NCBI RefSeq assembly: GCF_030151085.1
Contig: NZ_JASLER010000064.1
Coordinates: 1-23,287, forward strand
Length of the DNA stretch: 23,287 nt
From: Bacteroides sp.
GTDB taxonomy: Bacteria; Bacteroidota; Bacteroidia; Bacteroidales; Bacteroidaceae
Reading direction: 5' to 3'
Made by a program: the position numbers and the translations under genes. Numbering within the stretch: the stretch's first letter is position 1; each line of letters opens with the position of its first letter. Below the pieces are notes generated by a model. That model saw nothing but the letters and a program-made list of their open reading frames with translations, made no database searches and was not told where the DNA came from. This document shows positions 1 to 7,573 of the stretch, piece after piece.

Positions 1-102
<102 letters not shown>

Positions 103-113
103 TTTTGAAGAGA

Positions 114-145
114 AGCCCTTGTATCCATGATACAGGGGCTTTTTT
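114..145 (+). terminator. rRNA operon terminator
   Basis: A 12-bp stem (114-125 with 129-140, one G-T pair) closed by a CAT loop is followed by six T residues. It directly follows the 5S gene. Confidence 0.92.
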
Positions 146-149
146 CGTT

Positions 150-181
150 TTTGGTACTTTCATAAATTTTTCATATATTTG
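150..181 (+). promoter_or_regulatory. Bacteroides-type promoter for the Cys-rich lipoprotein gene
   Basis: TTTG at 150-153, a 20-nt spacer and TATATTTG at 174-181 match the Bacteroidetes sigma-ABfr consensus (-33 TTTG, -7 TAnnTTTG). The predicted transcript starts near 188, about 35 nt before the ATG at 225. Confidence 0.8.
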
Positions 182-224
182 CCACCGGACTAATTTAATA
201 TCAACGTTTAAAGCAAATTGAAGT

Positions 225-473
225 ATGAAAACTAAAGTTTTATTGGCTGCTGTTGCAGTAGCATTTTCTCTCGCAGTAACCTCTTGTGGTAATAAAAAAG
301 CAGACGCTAACAGCACTACTGCCGATTCTTGTTGTGCTGCAAAAACAGAACAAGTATGTGACTCTGCAAAAACTTGTTGCAAGAGTGCTGATGCAGCTGC
401 TTGTGATAGTGCTAAGTGTGACAAAGCCTGTGATAAGAGCGCTTGCGAAAAGAAAGCTTGCGATAAGAAGTAA
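225..473 (+). CDS. small cysteine-rich lipoprotein, function unknown
   Basis: This is an 82-residue protein. Residues 1-20 form a lipoprotein signal peptide (MKTKVLL..., hydrophobic core) ending in VTSC, so Cys21 should be lipidated and the mature protein membrane-anchored outside the cytoplasm. The remaining 61 residues hold ten more cysteines: two CC pairs (36-37, 51-52) and a C-terminal ladder at 45, 60, 65, 69, 74 and 79. They sit in a Lys/Asp/Ala-rich low-complexity background with short degenerate repeats such as CDSAK and CDKAC. Similar Cys-rich patterns occur in metal-binding and redox-buffering proteins, but I recognise no named family. It stands alone, with its own consensus promoter upstream and a terminator downstream, between the rRNA operon and the leu operon. 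The gene call is secure from signal peptide, promoter and terminator; metal binding is only a guess. Confidence 0.85.
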   Translation: MKTKVLLAAVAVAFSLAVTSCGNKKADANSTTADSCCAAKTEQVCDSAKTCCKSADAAACDSAKCDKACDKSACEKKACDKK

Positions 474-505
474 TTCAGGACTCGTATTGAACTGATACAT
501 AGGGG

Positions 506-532
506 AAAGGCATGCCGGAAGGTATGCCTTTT
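506..532 (+). terminator. terminator after the Cys-rich lipoprotein gene
   Basis: An 11-bp inverted repeat (506-516 with 521-531, one G-T pair, GGAA loop) follows the stop codon by about 30 nt. The T run is short (TTTT), so efficiency is uncertain. Confidence 0.75.
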
Positions 533-606
533 GTGATATATTAAAGAGAATAATTGCCATAAACTTATAAAATGATATTATTTAGAGGAAAAAACTTACG
601 AATTTA

Positions 607-637
607 TTTGCAGTCTTCGAAATTATGTCTACCTTTG
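607..637 (+). promoter_or_regulatory. promoter of the leu operon
   Basis: TTTG (607-610), exactly 19 nt, then TACCTTTG (630-637) is a full match to the Bacteroides promoter consensus. The predicted start near 644 lies just upstream of a short leader peptide gene at 659 and about 190 nt ahead of leuA. Confidence 0.85.
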
Positions 638-658
638 CATCATCAAAATAATAAGAAG

Positions 659-742
659 ATGGATCAGAACTTTACATATATTCTACTAAGCGGTATTATT
701 ATTCTACTAACAGGGTTAGTTGGAAGTGGGTACTGTGCGTGA
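659..742 (+). CDS. leuL: leu operon leader peptide (attenuation peptide)
   Basis: A 27-codon reading frame starts ATG GAT CAG AAC and ends TAC TGT GCG TGA. It contains an unusual concentration of branched-chain residues: ILL at codons 8-10, IIILL at codons 13-17, and L19-V20. All four clustered Leu pairs use CTA codons. It lies between a consensus promoter and an intrinsic terminator ahead of leuA, the classic arrangement of a ribosome-mediated attenuator. The codon clusters (680-688 and 695-709) lie just before the antiterminator strand (720-730), and the stop codon lies just after it. The symbol is used by analogy with enterobacterial leuL; homology is not implied. No translation evidence is available here. 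Confidence 0.8.
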   Translation: MDQNFTYILLSGIIILLTGLVGSGYCA

Positions 743-806
743 ATATATGTAGAATGCAATAATATTCGAAAGCCTTTCTCACTTCCAAGTGCGAAAGGCT
801 TTTTTT
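720..806 (+). promoter_or_regulatory. leu operon attenuator: antiterminator/terminator switch
   Basis: The terminator stem pairs 769-778 with 793-802 (10 bp), with an inner CACT/AGTG stem, followed by seven T (800-806). The competing antiterminator pairs TTGGAAGTGGG (720-730, inside the leader peptide gene) with CTCACTTCCAA (778-788, in the apical part of the terminator): 11 bp with one G-T. A further 10-bp perfect repeat (674-683 with 741-750) can pair the early peptide region with sequence just after the stop. A ribosome finishing at the stop (740-742) would mask 720-730 and let the terminator form. One stalled on Ile/Leu codons at 695-709 would leave it free to antiterminate. Confidence 0.82.
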
Positions 807-836
807 ATGGAGTATAAATTTAAAATAAGATAAGCA

Positions 837-2333
837 ATGAGTGACAAATTATTTATTTTCGACACAACGCTCCGCGATGGCGAGCAGGTTCCGGGATGCC
901 AATTGAATACCGTAGAAAAAATTCAGGTTGCCAAACAATTGGAAGCTTTGGGAGTAGATGTTATTGAAGCCGGATTTCCTATCTCTAGCCCCGGAGATTT
1001 TAACTCTGTGATTGAAATATCCAAAGCAGTGACTTGGCCTACTATCTGTGCCTTGACACGTGCCGTACAAAAAGATATTGATGTAGCTGCCGAAGCTCTG
1101 CAATTTGCCAAACACAAACGTATTCATACAGGTATCGGTACTTCTGATTCGCATATTAAATATAAATTCAACTCCAATCGTGACGAAATTATAGAGCGCG
1201 CTGTAGCTGCTGTGAAATATGCTCGTAGATTTGTGGACGACGTAGAATTTTATGCAGAAGATGCCGGACGTACGGACAATGAATATCTGGCACGTGTTAT
1301 AGAAGCAGTGGTTAAAGCCGGTGCAACAGTGGTGAACATTCCTGATACAACCGGATATTGTCTGCCTGATGAATATGGTGCAAAGATTAAATATTTGATG
1401 GAGCATGTAGATGGCATTCACAATGCCATAATTTCTACTCATTGCCACAATGACTTGGGTATGGCTACCGCGAATACCATGGCAGGTGTGCTGAATGGTG
1501 CCCGCCAGGTAGAGGTTACTATCAATGGTATCGGCGAACGTGCCGGAAATACTTCTCTTGAAGAGGTTGCAATGATTATAAAGTGTCATAAAGATATTGC
1601 AATTGACACGAATATTAATACAGAGAAGATTTATCCTACCAGCCGCATGGTGTCTAGCTTGATGAATATGCCTGTACAACCTAATAAGGCAATTGTAGGA
1701 CGTAATGCTTTCGCTCATTCATCGGGCATTCATCAGGATGGCGTATTGAAGAATGTGCAAACTTACGAGATCATCGACCCGCGTGATGTAGGTATAGACG
1801 ATAATTCCATCGTATTGACCGCACGTAGCGGACGTGCCGCCTTGAAGAATCGCTTGCAGATATTAGGTATAAATCTGGAGCAGGATAAACTGGATCAGGT
1901 TTATGAAGACTTCCTGAAACTTGCTGATAAGAAGAAAGATATCAATGATGACGATGTATTGGTATTAGCCGGTGCTGACCGTAGTCAGAATCATCGTGTG
2001 AAACTGGAATATTTGCAGGTAACCAGTGGGGTAGGAGTGCGCTCGGTAGCAAGTCTTGGATTGAATATTTCCGGTGAGAAATTTGAAGCTGCTGCCAGTG
2101 GAAATGGTCCGGTAGATGCTGCTATCAAGGCTTTGAAGAAAATCATCGACCGCCACATGACTTTGAAAGAGTTTACTATCCAAGCTATCAGCAAGGGTAG
2201 TGATGATATGGGTAAAGTACACATGCAGGTGGAATATGATAAGCAGATTTATTATGGTTTCGGTGCTAATACCGACATAATTGCTGCTTCGGTAGAAGCT
2301 TATATTGACTGTATCAATAAGTTCAAAATGTGA
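837..2333 (+). CDS. leuA: 2-isopropylmalate synthase
   Basis: LeuA condenses acetyl-CoA with 2-ketoisovalerate to 2-isopropylmalate, the first committed step of leucine synthesis. The 498-residue protein has the DRE-TIM barrel signature FDTTLRDGEQ at residues 8-17, the metal-binding HCH (His202, His204) before NDLG, and NGIGERAGN around residue 230. The C-terminal third (about 370-498) matches the LeuA-dimer regulatory domain, with SGNGPVDAAIKAL and a terminal YIDCINK helix, so leucine feedback inhibition is expected. It is the first structural gene of the operon, about 30 nt downstream of the attenuator T run. ATG at 837 is the only reasonable start. A second family member lies further along in the same operon; this copy is the closer match to the leucine enzyme. 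Confidence 0.95.
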   Translation: MSDKLFIFDTTLRDGEQVPGCQLNTVEKIQVAKQLEALGVDVIEAGFPISSPGDFNSVIEISKAVTWPTICALTRAVQKDIDVAAEALQFAKHKRIHTGIGTSDSHIKYKFNSNRDEIIERAVAAVKYARRFVDDVEFYAEDAGRTDNEYLARVIEAVVKAGATVVNIPDTTGYCLPDEYGAKIKYLMEHVDGIHNAIISTHCHNDLGMATANTMAGVLNGARQVEVTINGIGERAGNTSLEEVAMIIKCHKDIAIDTNINTEKIYPTSRMVSSLMNMPVQPNKAIVGRNAFAHSSGIHQDGVLKNVQTYEIIDPRDVGIDDNSIVLTARSGRAALKNRLQILGINLEQDKLDQVYEDFLKLADKKKDINDDDVLVLAGADRSQNHRVKLEYLQVTSGVGVRSVASLGLNISGEKFEAAASGNGPVDAAIKALKKIIDRHMTLKEFTIQAISKGSDDMGKVHMQVEYDKQIYYGFGANTDIIAASVEAYIDCINKFKM

Positions 2334-2337
2334 TTTT

Positions 2338-2486
2338 ATTTACGATTGAGCGATTTACAATTTACGATCAAAGTTAGTACGTGAATTAAAAATCGTTCAT
2401 GATTAAATAAAGACCATTAATAACAAAAACGATAAATGGATCAAAAGTAATACCAATCGTAAATCGTAAATAATTAAATCGTAAAT
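2338..2486 (+). repeat. intergenic hairpin repeat, copy 1 (leuA-leuC gap)
   Basis: The gap between leuA and leuC consists almost wholly of an imperfect long inverted repeat. A 31-nt left arm (2338-2368) built from ATTTACGAT units pairs with a right arm (2456-2486) built from ATCGTAAAT units, with a few mismatches. The roughly 87-nt centre includes AAGTTAGTACGTGAATTA. The same structure with recognisable central sequence recurs in the leuC-leuD gap, so it is a dispersed repeat and not random AT-rich spacer. In the mRNA it would form a long hairpin ending six nt before the leuC ATG. Confidence 0.8.
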
Positions 2487-2492
2487 AATAAG

Positions 2493-3887
2493 ATGCATAC
2501 ATTATTTGATAAAATCTGGGATGCCCACGTTGTTCAGAAGGTGGAAGACGGTCCTACACAACTTTATATAGATAGGCTTTATTGCCATGAGGTAACCAGT
2601 CCGCAAGCTTTTGCCGGTTTGCGTGAACGTGGAATAGGAGTATTCCGTCCGGAAAAGGTTTTTTGCATGCCCGATCATAATACACCGACGCATGATCAGG
2701 ATAAACCTATCGCGGACCCTATCTCAAAGACACAAGTAGATACATTAGCCAAGAATGCAAGAGAATTCGGTTTGGAGCATTTTGGCATGATGGATAAAAA
2801 GAATGGCATTATCCATGTAGTAGGTCCCGAACGTGGACTGACTCTGCCGGGTATGACCATTGTTTGCGGTGACTCGCATACCTCTACTCACGGTGCGATG
2901 GGAGCAGTAGCTTTCGGTATCGGTACGAGTGAAGTGGAAATGGTTTTGGCTTCACAATGTATCTTGCAGACTCGCCCTAAAACAATGCGTATCTCTGTAG
3001 ATGGTAAATTAGGCAAAGGTGTGACTGCCAAAGATGTTGCACTCTATATGATGTCTAAAATGACAACGAGTGGTGCTACCGGCTATTTTGTGGAATATGC
3101 TGGGGAAGCTATCTGTGATATGTCGATGGAAGGTCGTCTGACTTTATGTAATCTGAGTATAGAAATGGGAGCCCGTGGTGGTATGGTTGCTCCGGATGAG
3201 AAGACCTTTGACTACATTAAAGAACGTGAGTATGCTCCGAAAGGTGAAGAATGGGATAAAGCATTAGCCTATTGGAAAACATTGAAGAGCGATGACGATG
3301 CAGTGTTCGATAAGGAAGTTCACTTTGCTGCCGCTGATATAGAACCAATGCTTACATACGGAACTAATCCGGGTATGGGAATGGGCATTACACAACATAT
3401 TCCGACTACCGAAGGTATGGGCGAAGCTGCTCAGGCTTCATTTAAGAAATCATTGGATTACATGGGCTTTCAGCCGGGCGAAGCATTGCTGGGCAAAAAG
3501 ATTGATTATGTATTCCTGGGTGCTTGCACAAATGGACGTATTGAAGACTTCCGTGCTTTTGCTTCCATAGTGCAAGGTCATAAGAAGGCTGAGAATGTCG
3601 TTGCTTGGTTGGTTCCGGGCTCTTGGATGGTAGATGCTCAGATTCGTGAAGAAGGAATTGATAAAATATTGAAAGAAGCGGGATTCGCTATCCGTCAACC
3701 GGGATGCTCGGCATGTCTGGCGATGAATGATGATAAAGTTCCTGCCGGTAAGTATGCGGTATCAACCAGTAACCGTAATTTTGAAGGACGTCAGGGACCA
3801 GGCTCACGCACATTGCTTGCCAGTCCGTTGGTAGCTGCGGCTGCGGCGGTAACGGGAGTGATTACCGACCCGAGAGAACTGATTTGA
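2493..3887 (+). CDS. leuC: 3-isopropylmalate dehydratase large subunit
   Basis: LeuC is the [4Fe-4S] aconitase-type subunit that, with LeuD, isomerises 2-isopropylmalate to 3-isopropylmalate. The 464-residue length is typical of the bacterial form. Cluster ligands are visible as Cys345 (GACTNGR) and the pair Cys405/Cys408 (PGCSACLAMN). Aconitase landmarks include CGDSHTSTHGA near residue 130 and the C-terminal NRNFEGRQGPGSRTLLASP. In this operon the heterodimer could also isomerise citramalate if the downstream synthase makes it. The leader of this gene is a long hairpin repeat, and the TGA stop shares its last base with the next copy of that repeat. Confidence 0.96.
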   Translation: MHTLFDKIWDAHVVQKVEDGPTQLYIDRLYCHEVTSPQAFAGLRERGIGVFRPEKVFCMPDHNTPTHDQDKPIADPISKTQVDTLAKNAREFGLEHFGMMDKKNGIIHVVGPERGLTLPGMTIVCGDSHTSTHGAMGAVAFGIGTSEVEMVLASQCILQTRPKTMRISVDGKLGKGVTAKDVALYMMSKMTTSGATGYFVEYAGEAICDMSMEGRLTLCNLSIEMGARGGMVAPDEKTFDYIKEREYAPKGEEWDKALAYWKTLKSDDDAVFDKEVHFAAADIEPMLTYGTNPGMGMGITQHIPTTEGMGEAAQASFKKSLDYMGFQPGEALLGKKIDYVFLGACTNGRIEDFRAFASIVQGHKKAENVVAWLVPGSWMVDAQIREEGIDKILKEAGFAIRQPGCSACLAMNDDKVPAGKYAVSTSNRNFEGRQGPGSRTLLASPLVAAAAAVTGVITDPRELI

Positions 3888-4011
3888 TTTACGATTAGAC
3901 GATTTGCGATTTACGATTGAAGTTAGTTCGTGAATTATGGGTCGTCTATATGTAAAGTAAATCAAAACAGAGTAATATCAATCGTAAATCGTAAATTGTT
4001 AAATCGTAAAT
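3887..4011 (+). repeat. intergenic hairpin repeat, copy 2 (leuC-leuD gap)
   Basis: A 32-nt left arm (3887-3918) of ATTTACGATT units pairs with a right arm (3980-4011) of AATCGTAAAT units. The centre begins GAAGTTAGTTCGTGAATTA, closely matching copy 1 (AAGTTAGTACGTGAATTA). The unit starts on the last base of the leuC stop codon and ends six nt before the leuD ATG. Copy 1 has the same placement relative to leuC. Confidence 0.8.
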
Positions 4012-4017
4012 AAAAAG

Positions 4018-4605
4018 ATGAAACAGAAATTCAATATCATCACCAGTACTTGTGTACCCCTTCCTTTAGAGAATGTAGATACAGACCAGATTATCCCTGC
4101 ACGTTTCCTGAAAGCCACTACGAAAGAGGGCTTCGGAGAGAATCTTTTCCGTGATTGGCGTTATGATAAACAGGGTAATAAAATTGATTCTTTTGTATTG
4201 AACGATCCTACTTATAGCGGTAAGATTCTGGTTGCAGGCAAGAACTTCGGTTCCGGTTCCAGCCGTGAGCATGCTGCTTGGGCTATTGCCGATTATGGTT
4301 TCCGGGTAGTCGTGAGTAGCTTTTTTGCCGATATACATAAGAACAACGAACTGAACAATTTTGTACTTCCGGTAGTTGTAAGCGAACCGTTCCTGCAAGA
4401 ACTGTTCGAATCGATCGCTGCTGATCCAAAAACAGAAGTAGAAGTGAATCTACCCGAACAAACCATCACCAACAAGGCGACGGGTAAGAGCGAAACGTTT
4501 GAAATCAATACTTACAAAAAGCATTGTCTGATGAACGGCTTGGATGATATTGATTTCCTGGTAGAGAATAAAGGTAAGATAGAAGCTTGGGAGAATAAAC
4601 AATGA
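4018..4605 (+). CDS. leuD: 3-isopropylmalate dehydratase small subunit
   Basis: LeuD is the swivelling aconitase-domain partner of LeuC. The 195-residue protein has the family signatures NVDTDQIIPARFLK near the N-terminus and NFGSGSSREHAAWAI around residue 80, the substrate-recognition segment. Length is normal for LeuD. Its TGA overlaps the next gene's ATG (ATGA, 4602-4605), which suggests translational coupling with the downstream synthase. Confidence 0.95.
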   Translation: MKQKFNIITSTCVPLPLENVDTDQIIPARFLKATTKEGFGENLFRDWRYDKQGNKIDSFVLNDPTYSGKILVAGKNFGSGSSREHAAWAIADYGFRVVVSSFFADIHKNNELNNFVLPVVVSEPFLQELFESIAADPKTEVEVNLPEQTITNKATGKSETFEINTYKKHCLMNGLDDIDFLVENKGKIEAWENKQ

Positions 4606-6143
4606 AGCATAATCATCCGAAGATAGAAATCATGGATACTACCCTCCGCGACGGTGAACAAACCAGCGGAGTGTCCTTCGTTCCCCATGAGAAGCTGATG
4701 ATTGCCCGTTTATTACTGGAAGAATTGAAGGTAGATCGGGTAGAAGTGGCTTCTGCCCGTGTATCTGAAGGAGAGTTTGATGCTGTGAAGATGATATGCG
4801 ACTGGGCCGCTCGCCGTAATATGTTACCTAAAGTGGAAGTACTTGGCTTCGTAGACGGTCATGCCTCGGTAGACTGGATTCATGCTACCGGTTGTCGTGT
4901 CATCAACCTGTTGTGCAAAGGGTCACAGAAGCATTGCGCCTGTCAACTTAAAAAGAGTCCCGAAGAACATATCGAAGACATCCTGGCTGTGGTGGACTAT
5001 GCCAATGAACAGGACATGGAAGTGAATGTCTATCTGGAAGACTGGAGTAACGGTATGAAAGATTCTCCGGAATACGTCTTTCAGTTGATGGAAGCTTTGG
5101 TGCAGACCAACATCCGACGTTATATGTTGCCTGATACGCTGGGCGTTTTGAATCCGTTGCAAGTCATTGAATTTATGCGGAAGATGGTGAAACGCTACCC
5201 TGATGCACATTTCGATTTCCATGCCCATAATGATTATGACCTTGCCGTCAGCAATGTATTGGCTGCCGTATTAAGCGGTTGCAAAGGCTTGCATACCACT
5301 ATTAATGGCTTGGGAGAGCGTGCGGGTAATGCTCCTCTTTCCAGTGTGCAAGCTATCCTGAAAGATCATTTCAGTGCGATAACCAACATTGATGAAAGCC
5401 GTCTGAACGAGGTGAGCCGTGTAGTAGAATCTTATTCCGGCATTGCCATTCCCGCAAATAGACCCATTATTGGCGAAAATGTATTTACACAAGTAGCCGG
5501 AGTGCATGCCGATGGTGATAATAAGAGCAATCTTTATTGCAATGACTTGCTTCCTGAGCGTTTCGGGCGTAAACGGGAATATGCGCTGGGCAAGAATAGC
5601 GGTAAAGCCAATATCCGTAAGAATCTGGAAGATTTAGGCCTTGAGATGGATGAAGACTCAATGCGTAAAGTTACTGAGCGTATCATTGAACTGGGTGATA
5701 AGAAAGAATTAGTTACACAGGAGGATTTGCCATATATCGTTTCTGACGTCCTGAAACATGGTGTTTTAAATGAGCGGGTAAAACTGAAAAGCTACATCGT
5801 AAACTTAGCTTCCGGATTGAAACCTATGGCATCATTGAAAATAGAAGTCAACGGCAAAGAATATGAAGAAAGCTCGAGTGGAGACGGTCAGTATGATGCC
5901 TTTGTGCGTGCTTTACGCAAGGTATATAAAGTGACGTTGGGACGCAAATTCCCTATGTTGACGAATTATGCCGTATCAATTCCTCCCGGTGGACGCACCG
6001 ATGCATTTGTGCAAACGGTAATCACCTGGAGCTTCGAAGATAAGGTGTTCCGCACGCGCGGTTTGGATGCCGACCAGACGGAAGCAGCTATCAAGGCAAC
6101 CGTGAAGATGCTGAATATCATCGAGAATGAATATAAATCGTAA
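4602..6143 (+). CDS. LeuA-family acyltransferase, probable citramalate synthase
   Basis: This 513-residue protein is a second DRE-TIM metallolyase synthase in the operon. It has MDTTLRDGEQ (11-20), the metal-binding HAH (His207, His209) in FHAHNDYDLA, NGLGERAGN near residue 230, and a C-terminal LeuA-dimer domain with SSSGDGQYDAF. It shares the fold and active-site motifs with LeuA but differs clearly in sequence, for example the insert LLCKGSQKHCACQLKK near residues 104-119. Such a paralogue beside leuCDB often makes citramalate from pyruvate and acetyl-CoA, the start of the threonine-independent isoleucine route that reuses LeuCD and LeuB. Homocitrate synthase or a second isopropylmalate synthase are alternatives. 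The family is certain; the substrate is inferred from context. Translation is probably coupled to leuD by the ATGA overlap. Confidence 0.85.
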   Translation: MKHNHPKIEIMDTTLRDGEQTSGVSFVPHEKLMIARLLLEELKVDRVEVASARVSEGEFDAVKMICDWAARRNMLPKVEVLGFVDGHASVDWIHATGCRVINLLCKGSQKHCACQLKKSPEEHIEDILAVVDYANEQDMEVNVYLEDWSNGMKDSPEYVFQLMEALVQTNIRRYMLPDTLGVLNPLQVIEFMRKMVKRYPDAHFDFHAHNDYDLAVSNVLAAVLSGCKGLHTTINGLGERAGNAPLSSVQAILKDHFSAITNIDESRLNEVSRVVESYSGIAIPANRPIIGENVFTQVAGVHADGDNKSNLYCNDLLPERFGRKREYALGKNSGKANIRKNLEDLGLEMDEDSMRKVTERIIELGDKKELVTQEDLPYIVSDVLKHGVLNERVKLKSYIVNLASGLKPMASLKIEVNGKEYEESSSGDGQYDAFVRALRKVYKVTLGRKFPMLTNYAVSIPPGGRTDAFVQTVITWSFEDKVFRTRGLDADQTEAAIKATVKMLNIIENEYKS

Positions 6144-6202
6144 GCTATCGAGCTATAGCTTCCATATACGAAATAACGAATATTTAAAGAATAAAGAAAA
6201 CA

Positions 6203-7261
6203 ATGAACTTTAAAATTGCAGTATTGGCCGGCGATGGCATCGGCCCTGAAATTTCTGCCGTAGGTGTGGATGTAATGACAGCTGTTTGTGAGAAATTCGG
6301 ACATGAAGTGAGTTATGAATATGCCATTTGTGGCGCAGATGCTATTGATAAAGTAGGCGATCCGTTTCCCGAGGCTACCTATCAGGTTTGTAAGAATGCC
6401 GATGCAGTGCTTTTCTCTGCTGTAGGTGATCCGAAGTTTGATAATAATCCTACCGCAAAAGTTCGTCCGGAACAGGGCTTGCTGGCTATGCGTAAGAAAC
6501 TGGGTTTGTTTGCAAATATCCGTCCGGTACAGACTTTCAAATGCCTGCTGCATAAATCTCCGCTTCGTGCAGAACTGGTAGAAGGTGCAGATTTCCTCTG
6601 CATCCGCGAACTGACCGGAGGTATGTATTTCGGCGAAAAATACCAGGATAATGATAAGGCATACGACACTAATATGTACACTCGCCCTGAGATTGAACGT
6701 ATCCTGAAAGTAAGCTTTGAGTATGCCATGAAACGTAACAAACATCTTACAGTCGTAGATAAAGCCAATGTGCTTGCTTCCTCTCGTTTGTGGCGTCAGA
6801 TTGCACAGGAGATGGCTCCCCAGTATCCCGAAGTGACTACTGATTATATGTTTGTAGACAATGCCGCTATGAAAATGATTCAGGAACCGAAGTTCTTTGA
6901 TGTAATGGTTACTGAGAATACATTTGGTGATATTCTTACAGATGAAGGTTCTGTAATCAGTGGTTCTATGGGATTGCTGCCTTCTGCCTCTACCGGTGAA
7001 AGTACGCCGGTATTCGAACCCATTCACGGTTCGTGGCCACAAGCAAAGGGCTTGAACATTGCTAATCCATTGGCACAAATATTGTCCGTAGCTATGTTGT
7101 TCGAATATTTCGATCTGAAAGAAGAGGGTACATTTATCCGCAAAGCAGTAGACGCCTCTCTTGATTCCAATGTTCGCACCCCTGAAATTCAGGTGGAAGG
7201 CGGCGCCAAGTACGGTACGAAAGAAGTTGGTGCTTGGATTGTAGACTATATCAAGGCTTAA
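6203..7261 (+). CDS. leuB: 3-isopropylmalate dehydrogenase
   Basis: LeuB oxidatively decarboxylates 3-isopropylmalate to 2-ketoisocaproate with NAD. The 352-residue protein shows AGDGIGPEIS at the N-terminus, RELTGGMYFG around residue 135, VDKANVLASSRLWR near 188, the metal-binding FGDILTDEGSVISGSMGLLPSAS near 240, and EPIHGSWPQAKGLNIANP near 272, all hallmarks of the family. It is the last gene of the operon, separated from the synthase by 59 nt without an obvious promoter and followed by a strong terminator. A dual role on beta-methylmalate in isoleucine synthesis is possible given the neighbour. Confidence 0.95.
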   Translation: MNFKIAVLAGDGIGPEISAVGVDVMTAVCEKFGHEVSYEYAICGADAIDKVGDPFPEATYQVCKNADAVLFSAVGDPKFDNNPTAKVRPEQGLLAMRKKLGLFANIRPVQTFKCLLHKSPLRAELVEGADFLCIRELTGGMYFGEKYQDNDKAYDTNMYTRPEIERILKVSFEYAMKRNKHLTVVDKANVLASSRLWRQIAQEMAPQYPEVTTDYMFVDNAAMKMIQEPKFFDVMVTENTFGDILTDEGSVISGSMGLLPSASTGESTPVFEPIHGSWPQAKGLNIANPLAQILSVAMLFEYFDLKEEGTFIRKAVDASLDSNVRTPEIQVEGGAKYGTKEVGAWIVDYIKA

Positions 7262-7280
7262 CTATCTATATCTGATTCCT

Positions 7281-7324
7281 GCCTCTTGAGTGTTTTGTAC
7301 ATGAACATTCAAGGGGCTTTTTTT
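7281..7324 (+). terminator. leu operon terminator
   Basis: A 14-bp stem (7281-7294 with 7304-7317, two G-T pairs) with a 9-nt loop is followed by seven T. It starts 20 nt after the leuB stop. Confidence 0.92.
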
Positions 7325-7419
7325 ATTCTCTGGATAGTTGTTATCCCGATTCCTTTATACGATAATTGGTTGTCTCGTCAGTACTTGGAACTTTGAAATG
7401 TACTAACTTTCTATATCTG

Positions 7420-7455
7420 ACACCCGGGTCTTGAATATCCCAACACCCGGGTGTT
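7420..7455. repeat. paired ACACCCGGGT palindromic sites upstream of cysK
   Basis: ACACCCGGGT occurs at 7420-7429 and 7443-7452, 23 bp apart (about two helical turns). The second copy sits in a perfect 14-bp palindrome, AACACCCGGGTGTT (7442-7455). The pair lies in the roughly 310-bp leuB-cysK gap, about 80 bp before the cysK -7 box. It could be an operator for a dimeric regulator or a copy of a GC-rich palindromic intergenic repeat. Otherwise this gap shows only the leu terminator and the cysK promoter. Confidence 0.5.
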
Positions 7456-7535
7456 AAATACTGAAAACTAGTAATAAGAATAGTGCTAATTGGGATAATA
7501 CAAAGTGTAAAATCAGATAATTTTATATTATTTCT

Positions 7536-7543
7536 TATCTTTG
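7536..7543 (+). promoter_or_regulatory. -7 box of the probable cysK promoter
   Basis: TATCTTTG matches TAnnTTTG and lies 30 nt before the cysK ATG. No TTTG is found 19-21 nt upstream, so the promoter may be weak or activator-dependent. Confidence 0.55.
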
Positions 7544-7573
7544 CCGCATAATGTTTGATTTAAAAGAACGATT

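Noticed and set aside
849..1718. Long open frame on the minus strand inside leuA, and a similar one opposite leuB (5966-7078)
   Set aside because: Both are antisense to well-conserved genes, show no recognisable motifs, and have odd composition (many Cys/His/Ile).
2338..2486. CRISPR array, suggested by repeated ATCGTAAAT units
   Set aside because: Units are about 9-10 nt, imperfect and arranged as two inverted arms without spacers; no cas genes are nearby.
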